From Paludibacteraceae bacterium (lineage in GTDB: Bacteria; Bacteroidota; Bacteroidia; Bacteroidales; Paludibacteraceae): a stretch of 63,841 nt of DNA. The position numbers and the translations under genes are program-made. Positions 29,218-38,052 of this stretch are shown here, piece after piece. The notes under the pieces were generated by a model. The model was given only the letters and a program-made list of their open reading frames with translations, made no database searches and was not told the origin of the DNA. Where the stretch lies: contig JAGCLW010000027.1 of assembly GCA_017646805.1 (NCBI GenBank), positions 1 to 63,841 on the forward strand, given 5' to 3'. Every line of letters starts with the position of its first letter. The first letter of the stretch is position 1.

Positions 29218-30449
29218 GCTTTTACCATTATTCCCGAAAGAATAAGCATAAACGATAATTCGATTCCAATGACAACAGAAACTGTTTTCCCGACAAGAAA
29301 ACCAATAGGAAAAATTGCCAAAACTTTATCCGTTTTGTACAACCAATAAGAAGTTCCCAAAACTACAAACAAATAAGTCAAACATCCTACAAATCCATAA
29401 TCTACCATTAATTGAAACCACACACTTTCTGCTCCGAAAAGCAACGGATTTTCGGGTCTCACTTCTTCCCAAATAAAATTCCGACCATTGCCAAACCAAG
29501 GATTATACTTAATCGCAGAAAGACAAATTTCTAATTGTCGCATTCGTAAATTAAGACTTGAACCTCCGGCTTCACTATCATTGGAATTGACAATAGTATC
29601 TACAATCATAAGAAAAAACGGAGTTGCCACAATCAACAACAATCCTGCTACAATCAACAATTTTTTAAATATCAACGTTTGATTGAATCGCTTCCAAAAA
29701 AATAATCCCAAAATCATTGTCGCAAATACCAGAAACTGACTTCTTGTTCCGCTCAGCAAAACACAAAAAGGTAACAGAATGATAAGAAAATAATCCCATT
29801 TTTTTTGCATTACATTATATCCAATCGTACGTATATACATGAAAAAGAAAAACATACACGCACAAGTCATTCCCAATGCAGAAGAATACGGCATAATAGA
29901 ATTACATCGAAGAAAACCAAATCGTTGCCTAACATCTTCTGTCCCTAATATCGCTCCGGGATCCAACAAATGAAATTGTTTAACTAATTGATTATAAATA
30001 TTATATCCTAAAGATAATTCAACCAAAGCGTACGCACACACAACAATAAAAAAGGTGAAAATACACTTCAAGAAAAATTGCAAATGTGCTTTTGTCTCTA
30101 CCAATTGAAAAACAATATACGGATAAACAAAATAACAAAAACAATTCACTACTATCGTAGGAAAATTTTTGGAATATCCTAATCTATCGCTAATGATATA
30201 ACCTAACATAGCACAGACGCACGGCACAATGACCCACAAAGAATAAGGAATGTTGGTTTTTCGCAAATGATAACCTTTTATATAAAAGAAAAAAATTTGC
30301 ATCAAAGAAACAATATAAACCAACTTAACTCCCGGTATTCCGGAACTTAAATACGGAAAAAATAAAACTACCGCAGCAGAAAACAATGTCGTCTTTCGGT
30401 AAAAAAAATACGACATGACAATCAACACTATTAAAACAACAAGCATCAA
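29181..30449 (-). CDS. O-antigen/capsule polymerase (Wzy-like)
   Basis: A 422-residue integral membrane protein with about 10-12 helices and a long external loop (roughly residues 290-350) typical of Wzy/O-antigen ligase family proteins. LLSGTRSQFLVF and a later WFGNGRNF fit the ligase-like pattern in this superfamily. In a locus with Wzx and a polyprenyl glycosylphosphotransferase it should polymerise repeat units on the periplasmic side. Sequence conservation in Wzy is low, so context carries weight. Confidence 0.85.
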   Translation of the reverse strand: MMLVVLIVLIVMSYFFYRKTTLFSAAVVLFFPYLSSGIPGVKLVYIVSLMQIFFFYIKGYHLRKTNIPYSLWVIVPCVCAMLGYIISDRLGYSKNFPTIVVNCFCYFVYPYIVFQLVETKAHLQFFLKCIFTFFIVVCAYALVELSLGYNIYNQLVKQFHLLDPGAILGTEDVRQRFGFLRCNSIMPYSSALGMTCACMFFFFMYIRTIGYNVMQKKWDYFLIILLPFCVLLSGTRSQFLVFATMILGLFFWKRFNQTLIFKKLLIVAGLLLIVATPFFLMIVDTIVNSNDSEAGGSSLNLRMRQLEICLSAIKYNPWFGNGRNFIWEEVRPENPLLFGAESVWFQLMVDYGFVGCLTYLFVVLGTSYWLYKTDKVLAIFPIGFLVGKTVSVVIGIELSFMLILSGIMVKACLLLKEEKEKV

Positions 30450-30467
30450 AATTTACTGCTCCTCAAT

Positions 30468-31601
30468 TTATAAATTTTCTTTAAGAAATTGTCTTGACTT
30501 TTCTTGTTCTTCAAGCAACACCGACATCAACTTTTCTCTATCTATGGAATTATTGATCAAATCAACATCAGATTTTTCAAAGGAAAGTATATGCGATGAC
30601 AAACCAAAAAGATTCAACAATGAAAAAATCCTCGTGCCTCTTTGTGGATTTCTGATATAAGAATAAAAATTTTGACTTCCCATTAAAATTGAAAATACCG
30701 TTCCATGAAACGAATCTGTAATTGACAAAGATGCATGCTGAAAATATCCTAAAAAATCCGAAATCGAACCTTCATTTACAACGATTGCTCCTTCTACCGG
30801 TTTTTCTATTACTTTGGAAAACAAAATCAATTTTTTTCGACTTTCTTTGGAAATCTTCAACAAATAATCAATAAATTCAGCATTGAAACGCAGCAAAAAC
30901 GCAAAAATATAATCCTCACATTGCGGTTTTTGAGCGATAGATTGCCAATGCGAAATATCTAACAAAAACGTTGGATCTAAAACTTGTGTTATTCTCCCGT
31001 CAACTAAAGGCGATAACAACTCCACAGCAGTATTCTCTCTTACTCCAATTGCATCATAAGACGACAACCATTTTTGAAAACAAACTTGTTCATTTTCTCT
31101 AATCTTTTCTAATCCAATACTACTCGCATACGCTATCTTTTTGGCTTTCTTATCTGTTACAAACGTAAGAAAATACGGCTCAATCGAAAATCCATGTTGA
31201 GGATTCCAAACTTGATCACTCCCCGTGATATAAATATCATATTGAGGGGGATTTGCATACAAATCATCAATGCCTTTATACAAATTTGAGTATTTTATTT
31301 GTTGATTGAACGCATCAAATTGTTGTTGCAAAAACGGAGTTAATCTATCCTGTTTTTTGCTAAAAAAAAGATTTACCCGCTGAATGAATCGTTCCCCAAT
31401 TCTCACTTTTTTGCGAAAAGGCAAATATTTCCGACTCCATTTATAACCTTTGTTTGTTGGACGCAACAAATCAATTATTTCACAATCATATCCCAAAATC
31501 GAAATATATTTCCACAAAGCATAAGATTGCAAACAAGCTCCATAATTAGGAGATTTATGAATCGTGATAATACCAACTTTCTTTTTACTTCCACATGACA
31601 T
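30468..31601 (-). CDS. polysaccharide pyruvyl transferase family protein (PPT4)
   Basis: A 377-residue PPT-family protein with IITIHKSPNYGACLQSYAL, ITGSDQVWNPQHGF, QVLDPTFLLD and ITDSFHGTVFSILMG. The ATG at 31601 is preferred over an upstream TTG. Unlike the other three it has no FrhB neighbour: the flippase lies upstream and the polymerase downstream. It may be the classic PEP-using pyruvyl transferase of the locus, but that is only inference. Confidence 0.88.
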   Translation of the reverse strand: MSCGSKKKVGIITIHKSPNYGACLQSYALWKYISILGYDCEIIDLLRPTNKGYKWSRKYLPFRKKVRIGERFIQRVNLFFSKKQDRLTPFLQQQFDAFNQQIKYSNLYKGIDDLYANPPQYDIYITGSDQVWNPQHGFSIEPYFLTFVTDKKAKKIAYASSIGLEKIRENEQVCFQKWLSSYDAIGVRENTAVELLSPLVDGRITQVLDPTFLLDISHWQSIAQKPQCEDYIFAFLLRFNAEFIDYLLKISKESRKKLILFSKVIEKPVEGAIVVNEGSISDFLGYFQHASLSITDSFHGTVFSILMGSQNFYSYIRNPQRGTRIFSLLNLFGLSSHILSFEKSDVDLINNSIDREKLMSVLLEEQEKSRQFLKENL

Positions 31602-31639
31602 AATTCTCAAACGCTTTCACTTTTACCATAAATAACATT

Positions 31640-33160
31640 TTACTTTCTTATTTTACTCAAAAAAACAATCTTTATCCATTGTCGTTCATTTGATGTCATT
31701 CCTATAGAAAAAATAGAAAAAAACGCACACAAAACACTCAAACAACCTACAACTAAAAATTCTAACCAACCTATTTCCATTTGTTGAGAAACAACAAACG
31801 GAAACACAAATGCTACAATTGCAACTAAAAATGACCGACAAAATACATCTTTAATATATCTCTTTACAGGAAAATTCAAAATCAAACGTTTTACCAAAAA
31901 CAATCTTACAAATAAATTGACAAGTGAAATTCCTATCGAAAGAAAATAAATATCAACCGGAGAAGCTTCAAACCATTTCAACATAACGTACGCAATCGGC
32001 AACGTTGTCATCGTAATCGTCCCAACCACAAACTGATAAAGTCGAACTTTTCCCGTAGCATGACAAGAAGTCATCAATGGATTTGCCATCGCATCAATTG
32101 CCGTAACGACAACAATCAATCGCACAAATTCTACCGTATATTCCGGAATAGACCCAAGCCATAAATCAATTAAAAATGGAGCTTCAAGAATAATTGGAAG
32201 AGATAAAAATAAAATTAAAAAAAAAGAAAGTTTGGAACTGCGAAATACCAACTTAAACATATTGTTATAATCCTCTATCGCATAATATTTTGTTATTTGA
32301 GGACGAACAGCTGTATAAAAATTGGTAAAAAACTTATGAATTGCCAAATTAACTTGCATTGCAATTTCTCGAGCAGCGTTAACTATCGGCGAAAAAAACA
32401 CATTCAACAAAATACTAACTCCCTGATTCTTAAACATTCCCGATAGCGATCCAAATACATTCCACGCCGAATAAGACAATAATTCTTTAAATAACGATTT
32501 ATCCCAAATCCATCGATAATGACAAATGGAAAATTTTCGATTGCAAAAAATATAATAACACAAAAAATGAAGACATTCTGCAAGAGCCATCAACACTGCA
32601 TAAAAAATCAAATGATCAAAATCAAACACTTCCAATAAAAAAACCAACAACAATTTTATCGTCACTTCCACAATTCCAATATACGCATAAACATCCATTC
32701 GTTCATACGATATAATGACCGACATGTAAGGTGCAATCAAAAAATGAAATATACAAGAAAATATGGTACACTGAAATACACAATTGGTAGCAAACATTCG
32801 CTCTTGAGGAATAGTCAATTGCGTATTGACAAACCATACTCCAATTGTTTCCGACAAAAGAAAAACGCAAATTGCTAACAAAATATAAAGAGAAAAACAA
32901 ATAATAAAAACTCTCTTCAGCTTCTCCTCATCTCCTTTTCCCATTTGAAAAGTAAGATATCTTTGCGTTGATACCGCCAAAGAATTTGAAAAAACTGCAA
33001 GAGAGCTCACGACTCCTCCAACCACTCCGTAAATACCAAAATCTACTACGCCTAATGCTTGCAAAACAACTCGTGAGGTATACAACCCTACGATCATCAA
33101 AAAAAACATTCGGACGTATAGAATTAACGTATTCTTTAATATGCGTTTGTTATTATCCAA
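31640..33160 (-). CDS. polysaccharide flippase (Wzx-like, MOP superfamily)
   Basis: A 506-residue membrane protein with about 12-14 helices. The start is typical (NTLILYVRMFFLMIVGLYTS, then VLQALGVVDFGIYGVVGG). It would flip undecaprenyl-diphosphate-linked repeat units across the inner membrane for polymerisation. It sits between the glycosylphosphotransferase and PPT4, a usual place in Bacteroidota capsule loci. Confidence 0.93.
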   Translation of the reverse strand: MDNNKRILKNTLILYVRMFFLMIVGLYTSRVVLQALGVVDFGIYGVVGGVVSSLAVFSNSLAVSTQRYLTFQMGKGDEEKLKRVFIICFSLYILLAICVFLLSETIGVWFVNTQLTIPQERMFATNCVFQCTIFSCIFHFLIAPYMSVIISYERMDVYAYIGIVEVTIKLLLVFLLEVFDFDHLIFYAVLMALAECLHFLCYYIFCNRKFSICHYRWIWDKSLFKELLSYSAWNVFGSLSGMFKNQGVSILLNVFFSPIVNAAREIAMQVNLAIHKFFTNFYTAVRPQITKYYAIEDYNNMFKLVFRSSKLSFFLILFLSLPIILEAPFLIDLWLGSIPEYTVEFVRLIVVVTAIDAMANPLMTSCHATGKVRLYQFVVGTITMTTLPIAYVMLKWFEASPVDIYFLSIGISLVNLFVRLFLVKRLILNFPVKRYIKDVFCRSFLVAIVAFVFPFVVSQQMEIGWLEFLVVGCLSVLCAFFSIFSIGMTSNERQWIKIVFLSKIRK

Positions 33161-33178
33161 AACAAAAAATCAAAAAAC

Positions 33179-34585
33179 TTAATATGCTTTTTTATCTCCA
33201 ACAATCCCTAAATAAACCGTTTTGAGAATAATCCGAATATCAAAGAAAAAATTCCAATTCTCAATATAAAATATATCTTTCTGAATCCGTCCTTCGAGAT
33301 CTTCTCTTTTCGTTATTTCTCCTCTAAAACCAGAAACCTGAGCCAAACCCGTCACTCCCGGTTTTTGCAAATGACGAAGCATATATTTATCCACAAGTTG
33401 CACATAATCTTCCGTCTGACGAATCATGTGAGGACGAGGACCAACAACGCTCATGTCGCCAAGAAAAACATTGATAAATTGAGGCATTTCATCAATCGAC
33501 GTTTTGCGAAGAAAACGCCCGACTTTCGTTATTCGAGCATCATTCTTTGTCGCTTGCTTTTCGTCCGCTTCTTTATTTCCCGAAGTCATCGAACGAAATT
33601 TCAAACAATAAAATTCTCTTCCTCTATATCCCGTTCTTTTTTGTTTGAAAAAAACAGGACCTTTGCTTTCCGCCTTTATCGCAATGGCAACCACAATAAA
33701 AATAAACGGAAAAATCGTCGCCAAAAACAAGCCGGAAAAACAAATATCAAACAGCCGTTTAATCATCTTATTCCCCCACCGTTCAAGCGGTTCTTCTCTC
33801 AGCGAAACCAACGGAATATTATCATAAAATTCCAAAGAAACTTTTTTAGGCAAAAAACGCTTAAAATCCGGCACAAGATAAAATCGTATCAAATGATTTT
33901 CCGCATAATTCATTATCGGCAAAGCCTTTCTATCTTCTCCCGAAGGAAGCGTACACACGATAGATTCCACCGTATTTTCTTTCAAAAAACGAATTACATC
34001 ATCCAAATTGCCCAACCGAAGCGAAGCATCAAGCGATTGCTTATCCTGTTCTTCATCATCAAAATAACCAACAAGTTGAATCTTATTATTTACATTATTA
34101 CAAAAACGCTCTTGCACTTCTTTTGCCACCTCTCCCGATCCCAAAATAATCAACGTAGATAATTTAGAATGTTTGCGTTGAAAACGAACTAATTTCCACA
34201 TGGCGAATCGCCACACACAACAAGCCAAAAACGTAAAAACAATGAATGCTGCCATCACTCGCAACGGAAAATACACAATATCTCCCGTGAGCCATAATAC
34301 AAAAAACAAAATTCCCTCTTGCGTAAGCACCGTTTTAATCACTTTATCAAAAACTTGACTAAAACGAATCGAAGAACGATGCAAAATTATATTCCATCGC
34401 ATTATGCTTATCAAATAAGTCAAATTGAAAAACACCAAAAAATGATAATCCCCACCAAAAAAATAACGATACGACATGTATCTATGCCAAATGGCATATA
34501 CAAGCCACAACATTAAGTTAAAGATGAGCATCTCACCAATAACGATGATCAATTTCCATATTGGGAATGACTTTTTAAAATTCAA
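33179..34585 (-). CDS. polyprenyl glycosylphosphotransferase (WcaJ/WbaP type)
   Basis: Initiating enzyme that moves a sugar-1-phosphate to undecaprenyl phosphate. The 468-residue protein has four N-terminal membrane helices, a CoA-binding-like middle domain (IILGSGEVAKEV, about residue 145), a fifth membrane helix and the C-terminal catalytic domain: KRLFDICFSGLFL, FFKQKRTGYRGREFYCLKFRSM split across the active site, and DEMPQFINVFLGDMSVVGPR. Sugar specificity cannot be decided. Confidence 0.95.
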   Translation of the reverse strand: MNFKKSFPIWKLIIVIGEMLIFNLMLWLVYAIWHRYMSYRYFFGGDYHFLVFFNLTYLISIMRWNIILHRSSIRFSQVFDKVIKTVLTQEGILFFVLWLTGDIVYFPLRVMAAFIVFTFLACCVWRFAMWKLVRFQRKHSKLSTLIILGSGEVAKEVQERFCNNVNNKIQLVGYFDDEEQDKQSLDASLRLGNLDDVIRFLKENTVESIVCTLPSGEDRKALPIMNYAENHLIRFYLVPDFKRFLPKKVSLEFYDNIPLVSLREEPLERWGNKMIKRLFDICFSGLFLATIFPFIFIVVAIAIKAESKGPVFFKQKRTGYRGREFYCLKFRSMTSGNKEADEKQATKNDARITKVGRFLRKTSIDEMPQFINVFLGDMSVVGPRPHMIRQTEDYVQLVDKYMLRHLQKPGVTGLAQVSGFRGEITKREDLEGRIQKDIFYIENWNFFFDIRIILKTVYLGIVGDKKAY

Positions 34586-34604
34586 AGCAAATTACTTTTT
34601 TTGA

Positions 34605-36950
34605 TTAAGAAAAAAGACGATTTATAATTGATTTTTTCCGTTTTGATTTTTGACTATAATAATAATATCCATAATAATACGACCGTCGATAATAATATCC
34701 TCGACGACCCATATTCACCCCATTGATAACGATTTGAATATCATTCAATTTTTGTTCGTCATACAACACATTGACAAAGTCTATGCAATCTTTCGTCGTC
34801 GAACCTTCTCTTGCCACATAAAGCGTCATATCCACCACTCGATTTACCAACGAAGTATCCGACACCAATCCAATCGGAGCCGTATCGATTATGATATAAT
34901 CATATTGCTTACGAAGATTTGCAAACAAATCATCTAATTCTTTTTTGCTCAACAATTCATTCGGATTGGGCGGAATATGACCACAAGGCAACAAATCCAA
35001 ACCTTCAAACTCCGGCAAATAACATATCAAATCATCTACACGACTCACTTCTCCTGCCAAATAATCCGAAATTCCATCTTTTTGCTCTATGCCATACAAA
35101 TGTGCAAGCATCGGATTTCGAATATCAAGTCCAACAAGCAAAACTTTTTTGTTAATCAAAGAAAATGCTTGAGCAAGATTGGAAGAAATAAACGTTTTCC
35201 CTTCATTACTCATACTTGACGTGATGGCAATCACTTTTTTATCCGTAGAATTAAATCGTTGTATAATTGAATTTCGCAAAGAACGAAACAATTCAACCGT
35301 TGAAGATTTGTTATCCGATCGAACCAACAACGTATCCATCGAATCATCTTGCGTAATTTCTCCGATAACTGCAGGTTTTGCATTTTGATCAATATAATCT
35401 CTATCTTGAATCGTAGATCGAATTGTATCTCGAAGATAAATATATATTATCGGCAAAAATAATCCTATCGCAAAAGCAATCAATAGCACAAGCGGCTTTT
35501 TAGGAGAAATAGGAGCCAACGAAGCTCGCGATTGACTAATAATCTTTGCCTTTGGAGCTGTGGCGGCTAATGTCAAACTCGTTTCTTCTCGTTTTTGCAA
35601 AAGAAACAAATAAAGCGATTCTTTGATTTGTTGCTGACGTTTTATTTCCAAAAATTCTCGCTCGATTTTTGGAATTTGTTGAATCTTTGCCGTTGTCTTT
35701 TCTTCTGCAAGACTCAAATTTGCCAGCGTAATTTCCAACGTATTACGCACGCTGACAACACTATTTTGAATTCCACTACGCATGTTCGACAAATTCGTCA
35801 CCAAACGCTCGTAAATCGGATTTGTCATCGTTGTTGCATCTTGCAAACGTTCCTTTTCAAGCAACGATTCATTATATCTGTTGATCAATTGAGAAAGACC
35901 ATGATCCGTAATTCCAAGATTTGGTATCAATTTGTCTTTGTTTTCTTCCTCATTGATAAAAGTTTCCACATATTCAATAATAGAAAGTTGCGTTTCTGTT
36001 TCTTTTAATTTACGCTCATTTTCTCCCGTTTGACCAAGTAACTAATCTGCTTCCGAAGAAATATCAGTAATCTTATGAGCCATTTTAAATGCTTCAACAT
36101 CTTTTTCGACAGAAGAAAGTTCTACCGATAATGCTTTTACTCGTTCTTCAATAAATACCGCAGTATTGTACGCAATCTGATTCTTATCTTGTTCGGCTTG
36201 TCTATTATAATGATATGTCAGAGCAGTAAGAAAATCTTCTCCGCATCGACGATGATTCGTCGTCATTTTTATATTCAAAACCGTTGAATTTTTTGTTGCC
36301 GGATCAACTTTCAACATAGAAGAAATTCTCAATGCCATCATTTCCAAATCGGATACATAAATATATAATGGCACCCGGATTGTATCCTCAAATTGCGATT
36401 CCAAAACAAACATCAACTTTTCATTCATTTTGATTGTTGCCGGCAAGGAATCAATTTGTTGATTATATTTTTCCCCTTTGTGTTCAACCTGAACTTTATA
36501 CGAAGTACTATTTTCCCCCTGTGGCAACACATTCACTACAAAATTAGGAGTCGATAAGTCCGAAAACATTCGCAATTTTATAGGAGATTCTGAATTATGA
36601 ATTCTTTCTTTGTCAAAAAAGCCATCTACTTGATACGATATATGATAGTCCACTTCTTCAATCGCATTTTTTATCAAATCCGGACTTTTAAAAACTTGAA
36701 TTTCATTATCTACAATATTTTGCCCACTCGAAAAACCCAATTCTTGTAGCATTGCCAATTCCGAAAGTCCTTTTTCTTCATCTTTGATCAAAACAGACGT
36801 TTTTACCTCATAGACATCATTTTTCTTGCATAAATAAACAAATCCCACAAAAAGAGAAAATACAATTGACATAAGCAACCATTTCCAATACGACAAGTAA
36901 TAGAACATGAATTTTGTCAAATTCAATTCTTTTTCTTCAAAATCAGACAT
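34605..36950 (-). pseudogene. Wzc-like bacterial tyrosine kinase/chain-length regulator, interrupted by an in-frame amber codon
   Basis: One 781-codon frame whose codon 303 (36042-36044) is TAG. The frame is open on both sides and no base is gained or lost. The 302-residue upstream part carries the first membrane helix and the Wzz/GNVR chain-length region. The downstream part (ORF from a GTG at 35969) carries the rest of the coiled coil, the second helix, the kinase P-loop SSMSNEGKTF (about 578-587 of the full frame), Walker A' VLLVGLDIRNP, Walker B IIIDTAP and a tyrosine-rich tail (GRRGYYYRRSYYYGYYYY). Possible explanations are a nonsense mutation, a base-call error, or two separately translated halves. 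Confidence 0.88.
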
Positions 36951-36965
36951 TGTATCTATTTTTTA

Positions 36966-37778
36966 TTATTTACTAACTTTTACAACATTTACCAACAAAG
37001 TGGCTACGGAAGTAGCCAACGAAACAGCAGAAACCGAAATCGTTGCCGCACTTGTGACCGAAGCCGAATTTCCTTTATGCTTATTTGGTTTCACATAAAC
37101 CACATCATTTTGTTTCAAATAATAAAAAGGTGATTTCATAATATTTTTATCTTGCAAATCGAGTCGTGCCGTTATCTTATTGCCTTTGTCATCTTCTCTC
37201 ACGACAAGAACATCTTTCCGACTTCCATAAATCGTCATATCTCCCGCCATGGCAAGTGCATCAAAAATCGTCAATCGCTCATCTTTCACCACAAAACTAC
37301 CGGCATGAGCAACTTCTCCCAACACCGCAATCTTAAAATTCGCATAACGAATAATAATAATCGGCTCTTCCGTCAAATAAATCGGATAAATTTTATTTTT
37401 AATCTCCGTTGCCAATTGCCGACGCGTCATTCCTGCCACCGACAATTTTCCTAATATAGGAAAATCAATCGTTCCATCTACTTCTACCCGATACGTTTGC
37501 AAATTTGCATACATCGAAGATGAAGCCGTGACATTATTTGCAGAAATAGGAGTTGGCGTTGTTATCAAATTAAATGCGGCGGCAGCCTCTGGAGTAGGAG
37601 TAGAAACAACAATAGTCAATTCATCATTAATGCCAATTTTAGATTCATAAATCGAATCTGACACCAAAGTTTCATTTGTTGCTTCCATGAGATATGGAAT
37701 TTTTTTACTTGCACAACTTGATAATGAAGCAAACAACAATACTAACCCGATAAATTTCACTATTCTTTTCTTTCTCAT
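36966..37778 (-). CDS. polysaccharide export outer-membrane lipoprotein (Wza family)
   Basis: A 270-residue lipoprotein with signal peptide and lipobox (LASLSSC, Cys about residue 22). It has the polysaccharide-export domain (DELTIVVSTPTPEA, then VEVDGTIDFPILGKLSVAG) and a SLBB domain (IAVLGEVAHAGSFVVKDERLTIFDAL). A C-terminal hydrophobic helix follows the KPNKHK segment. It forms the outer-membrane export channel with Wzc. It is the first gene of the capsule operon, 15 nt before wzc. Confidence 0.94.
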   Translation of the reverse strand: MRKKRIVKFIGLVLLFASLSSCASKKIPYLMEATNETLVSDSIYESKIGINDELTIVVSTPTPEAAAAFNLITTPTPISANNVTASSSMYANLQTYRVEVDGTIDFPILGKLSVAGMTRRQLATEIKNKIYPIYLTEEPIIIIRYANFKIAVLGEVAHAGSFVVKDERLTIFDALAMAGDMTIYGSRKDVLVVREDDKGNKITARLDLQDKNIMKSPFYYLKQNDVVYVKPNKHKGNSASVTSAATISVSAVSLATSVATLLVNVVKVSK

Positions 37779-37835
37779 TACATTTAATATTTTTTTATAA
37801 AAAAAATCAATCTACACAACACACCTACAACAGCA

Positions 37836-37843
37836 CAAAAATA
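37836..37843 (-). promoter_or_regulatory. possible -7 box of the capsule operon
   Basis: TATTTTTG on the minus strand matches TAnnTTTG, 58 nt upstream of the wza-like ATG. No -33 box is obvious, and the spacer is A-rich, so this is a weak call. No UpxY/NusG-like antiterminator gene or invertible promoter repeats were seen next to it. Confidence 0.3.
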
Positions 37844-37979
37844 ATTTAAAAAAAATAAAAAATCTAAAAAAAACAAAAAAACACCCTTTCTGGCAAAAAG
37901 AAATACACCAAAGAGCAAAAAGAACGCAAGAAAACTTCTTTTTTCGCCTTATCACGACAACTACAAACGTTTTTTTACC

Positions 37980-37987
37980 TATCTTTG
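37980..37987 (+). promoter_or_regulatory. -7 promoter box of korAB
   Basis: Perfect TATCTTTG, 65 nt upstream of the korA ATG, in the 274-nt divergent spacer shared with the capsule operon. Confidence 0.55.
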
Positions 37988-38052
37988 CAAGTTGTATTCA
38001 ATCATTTTTTATTTCAACAAGTAAAAATATAAATAATCAAACTAACATAAAA

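Noticed and set aside
36042..36044. TAG reassigned to a sense codon in this organism
   Set aside because: At least three other genes of normal length end in TAG (1193-1195, 21710-21712, 25897-25899), and reading through them would run into neighbouring genes without adding family-like sequence.
37779..38052. Invertible capsule promoter
   Set aside because: Bacteroides capsule loci often have inverted repeats around the promoter; no inverted-repeat pair of useful length was seen in this spacer, and no invertase or UpxY-like gene is nearby.
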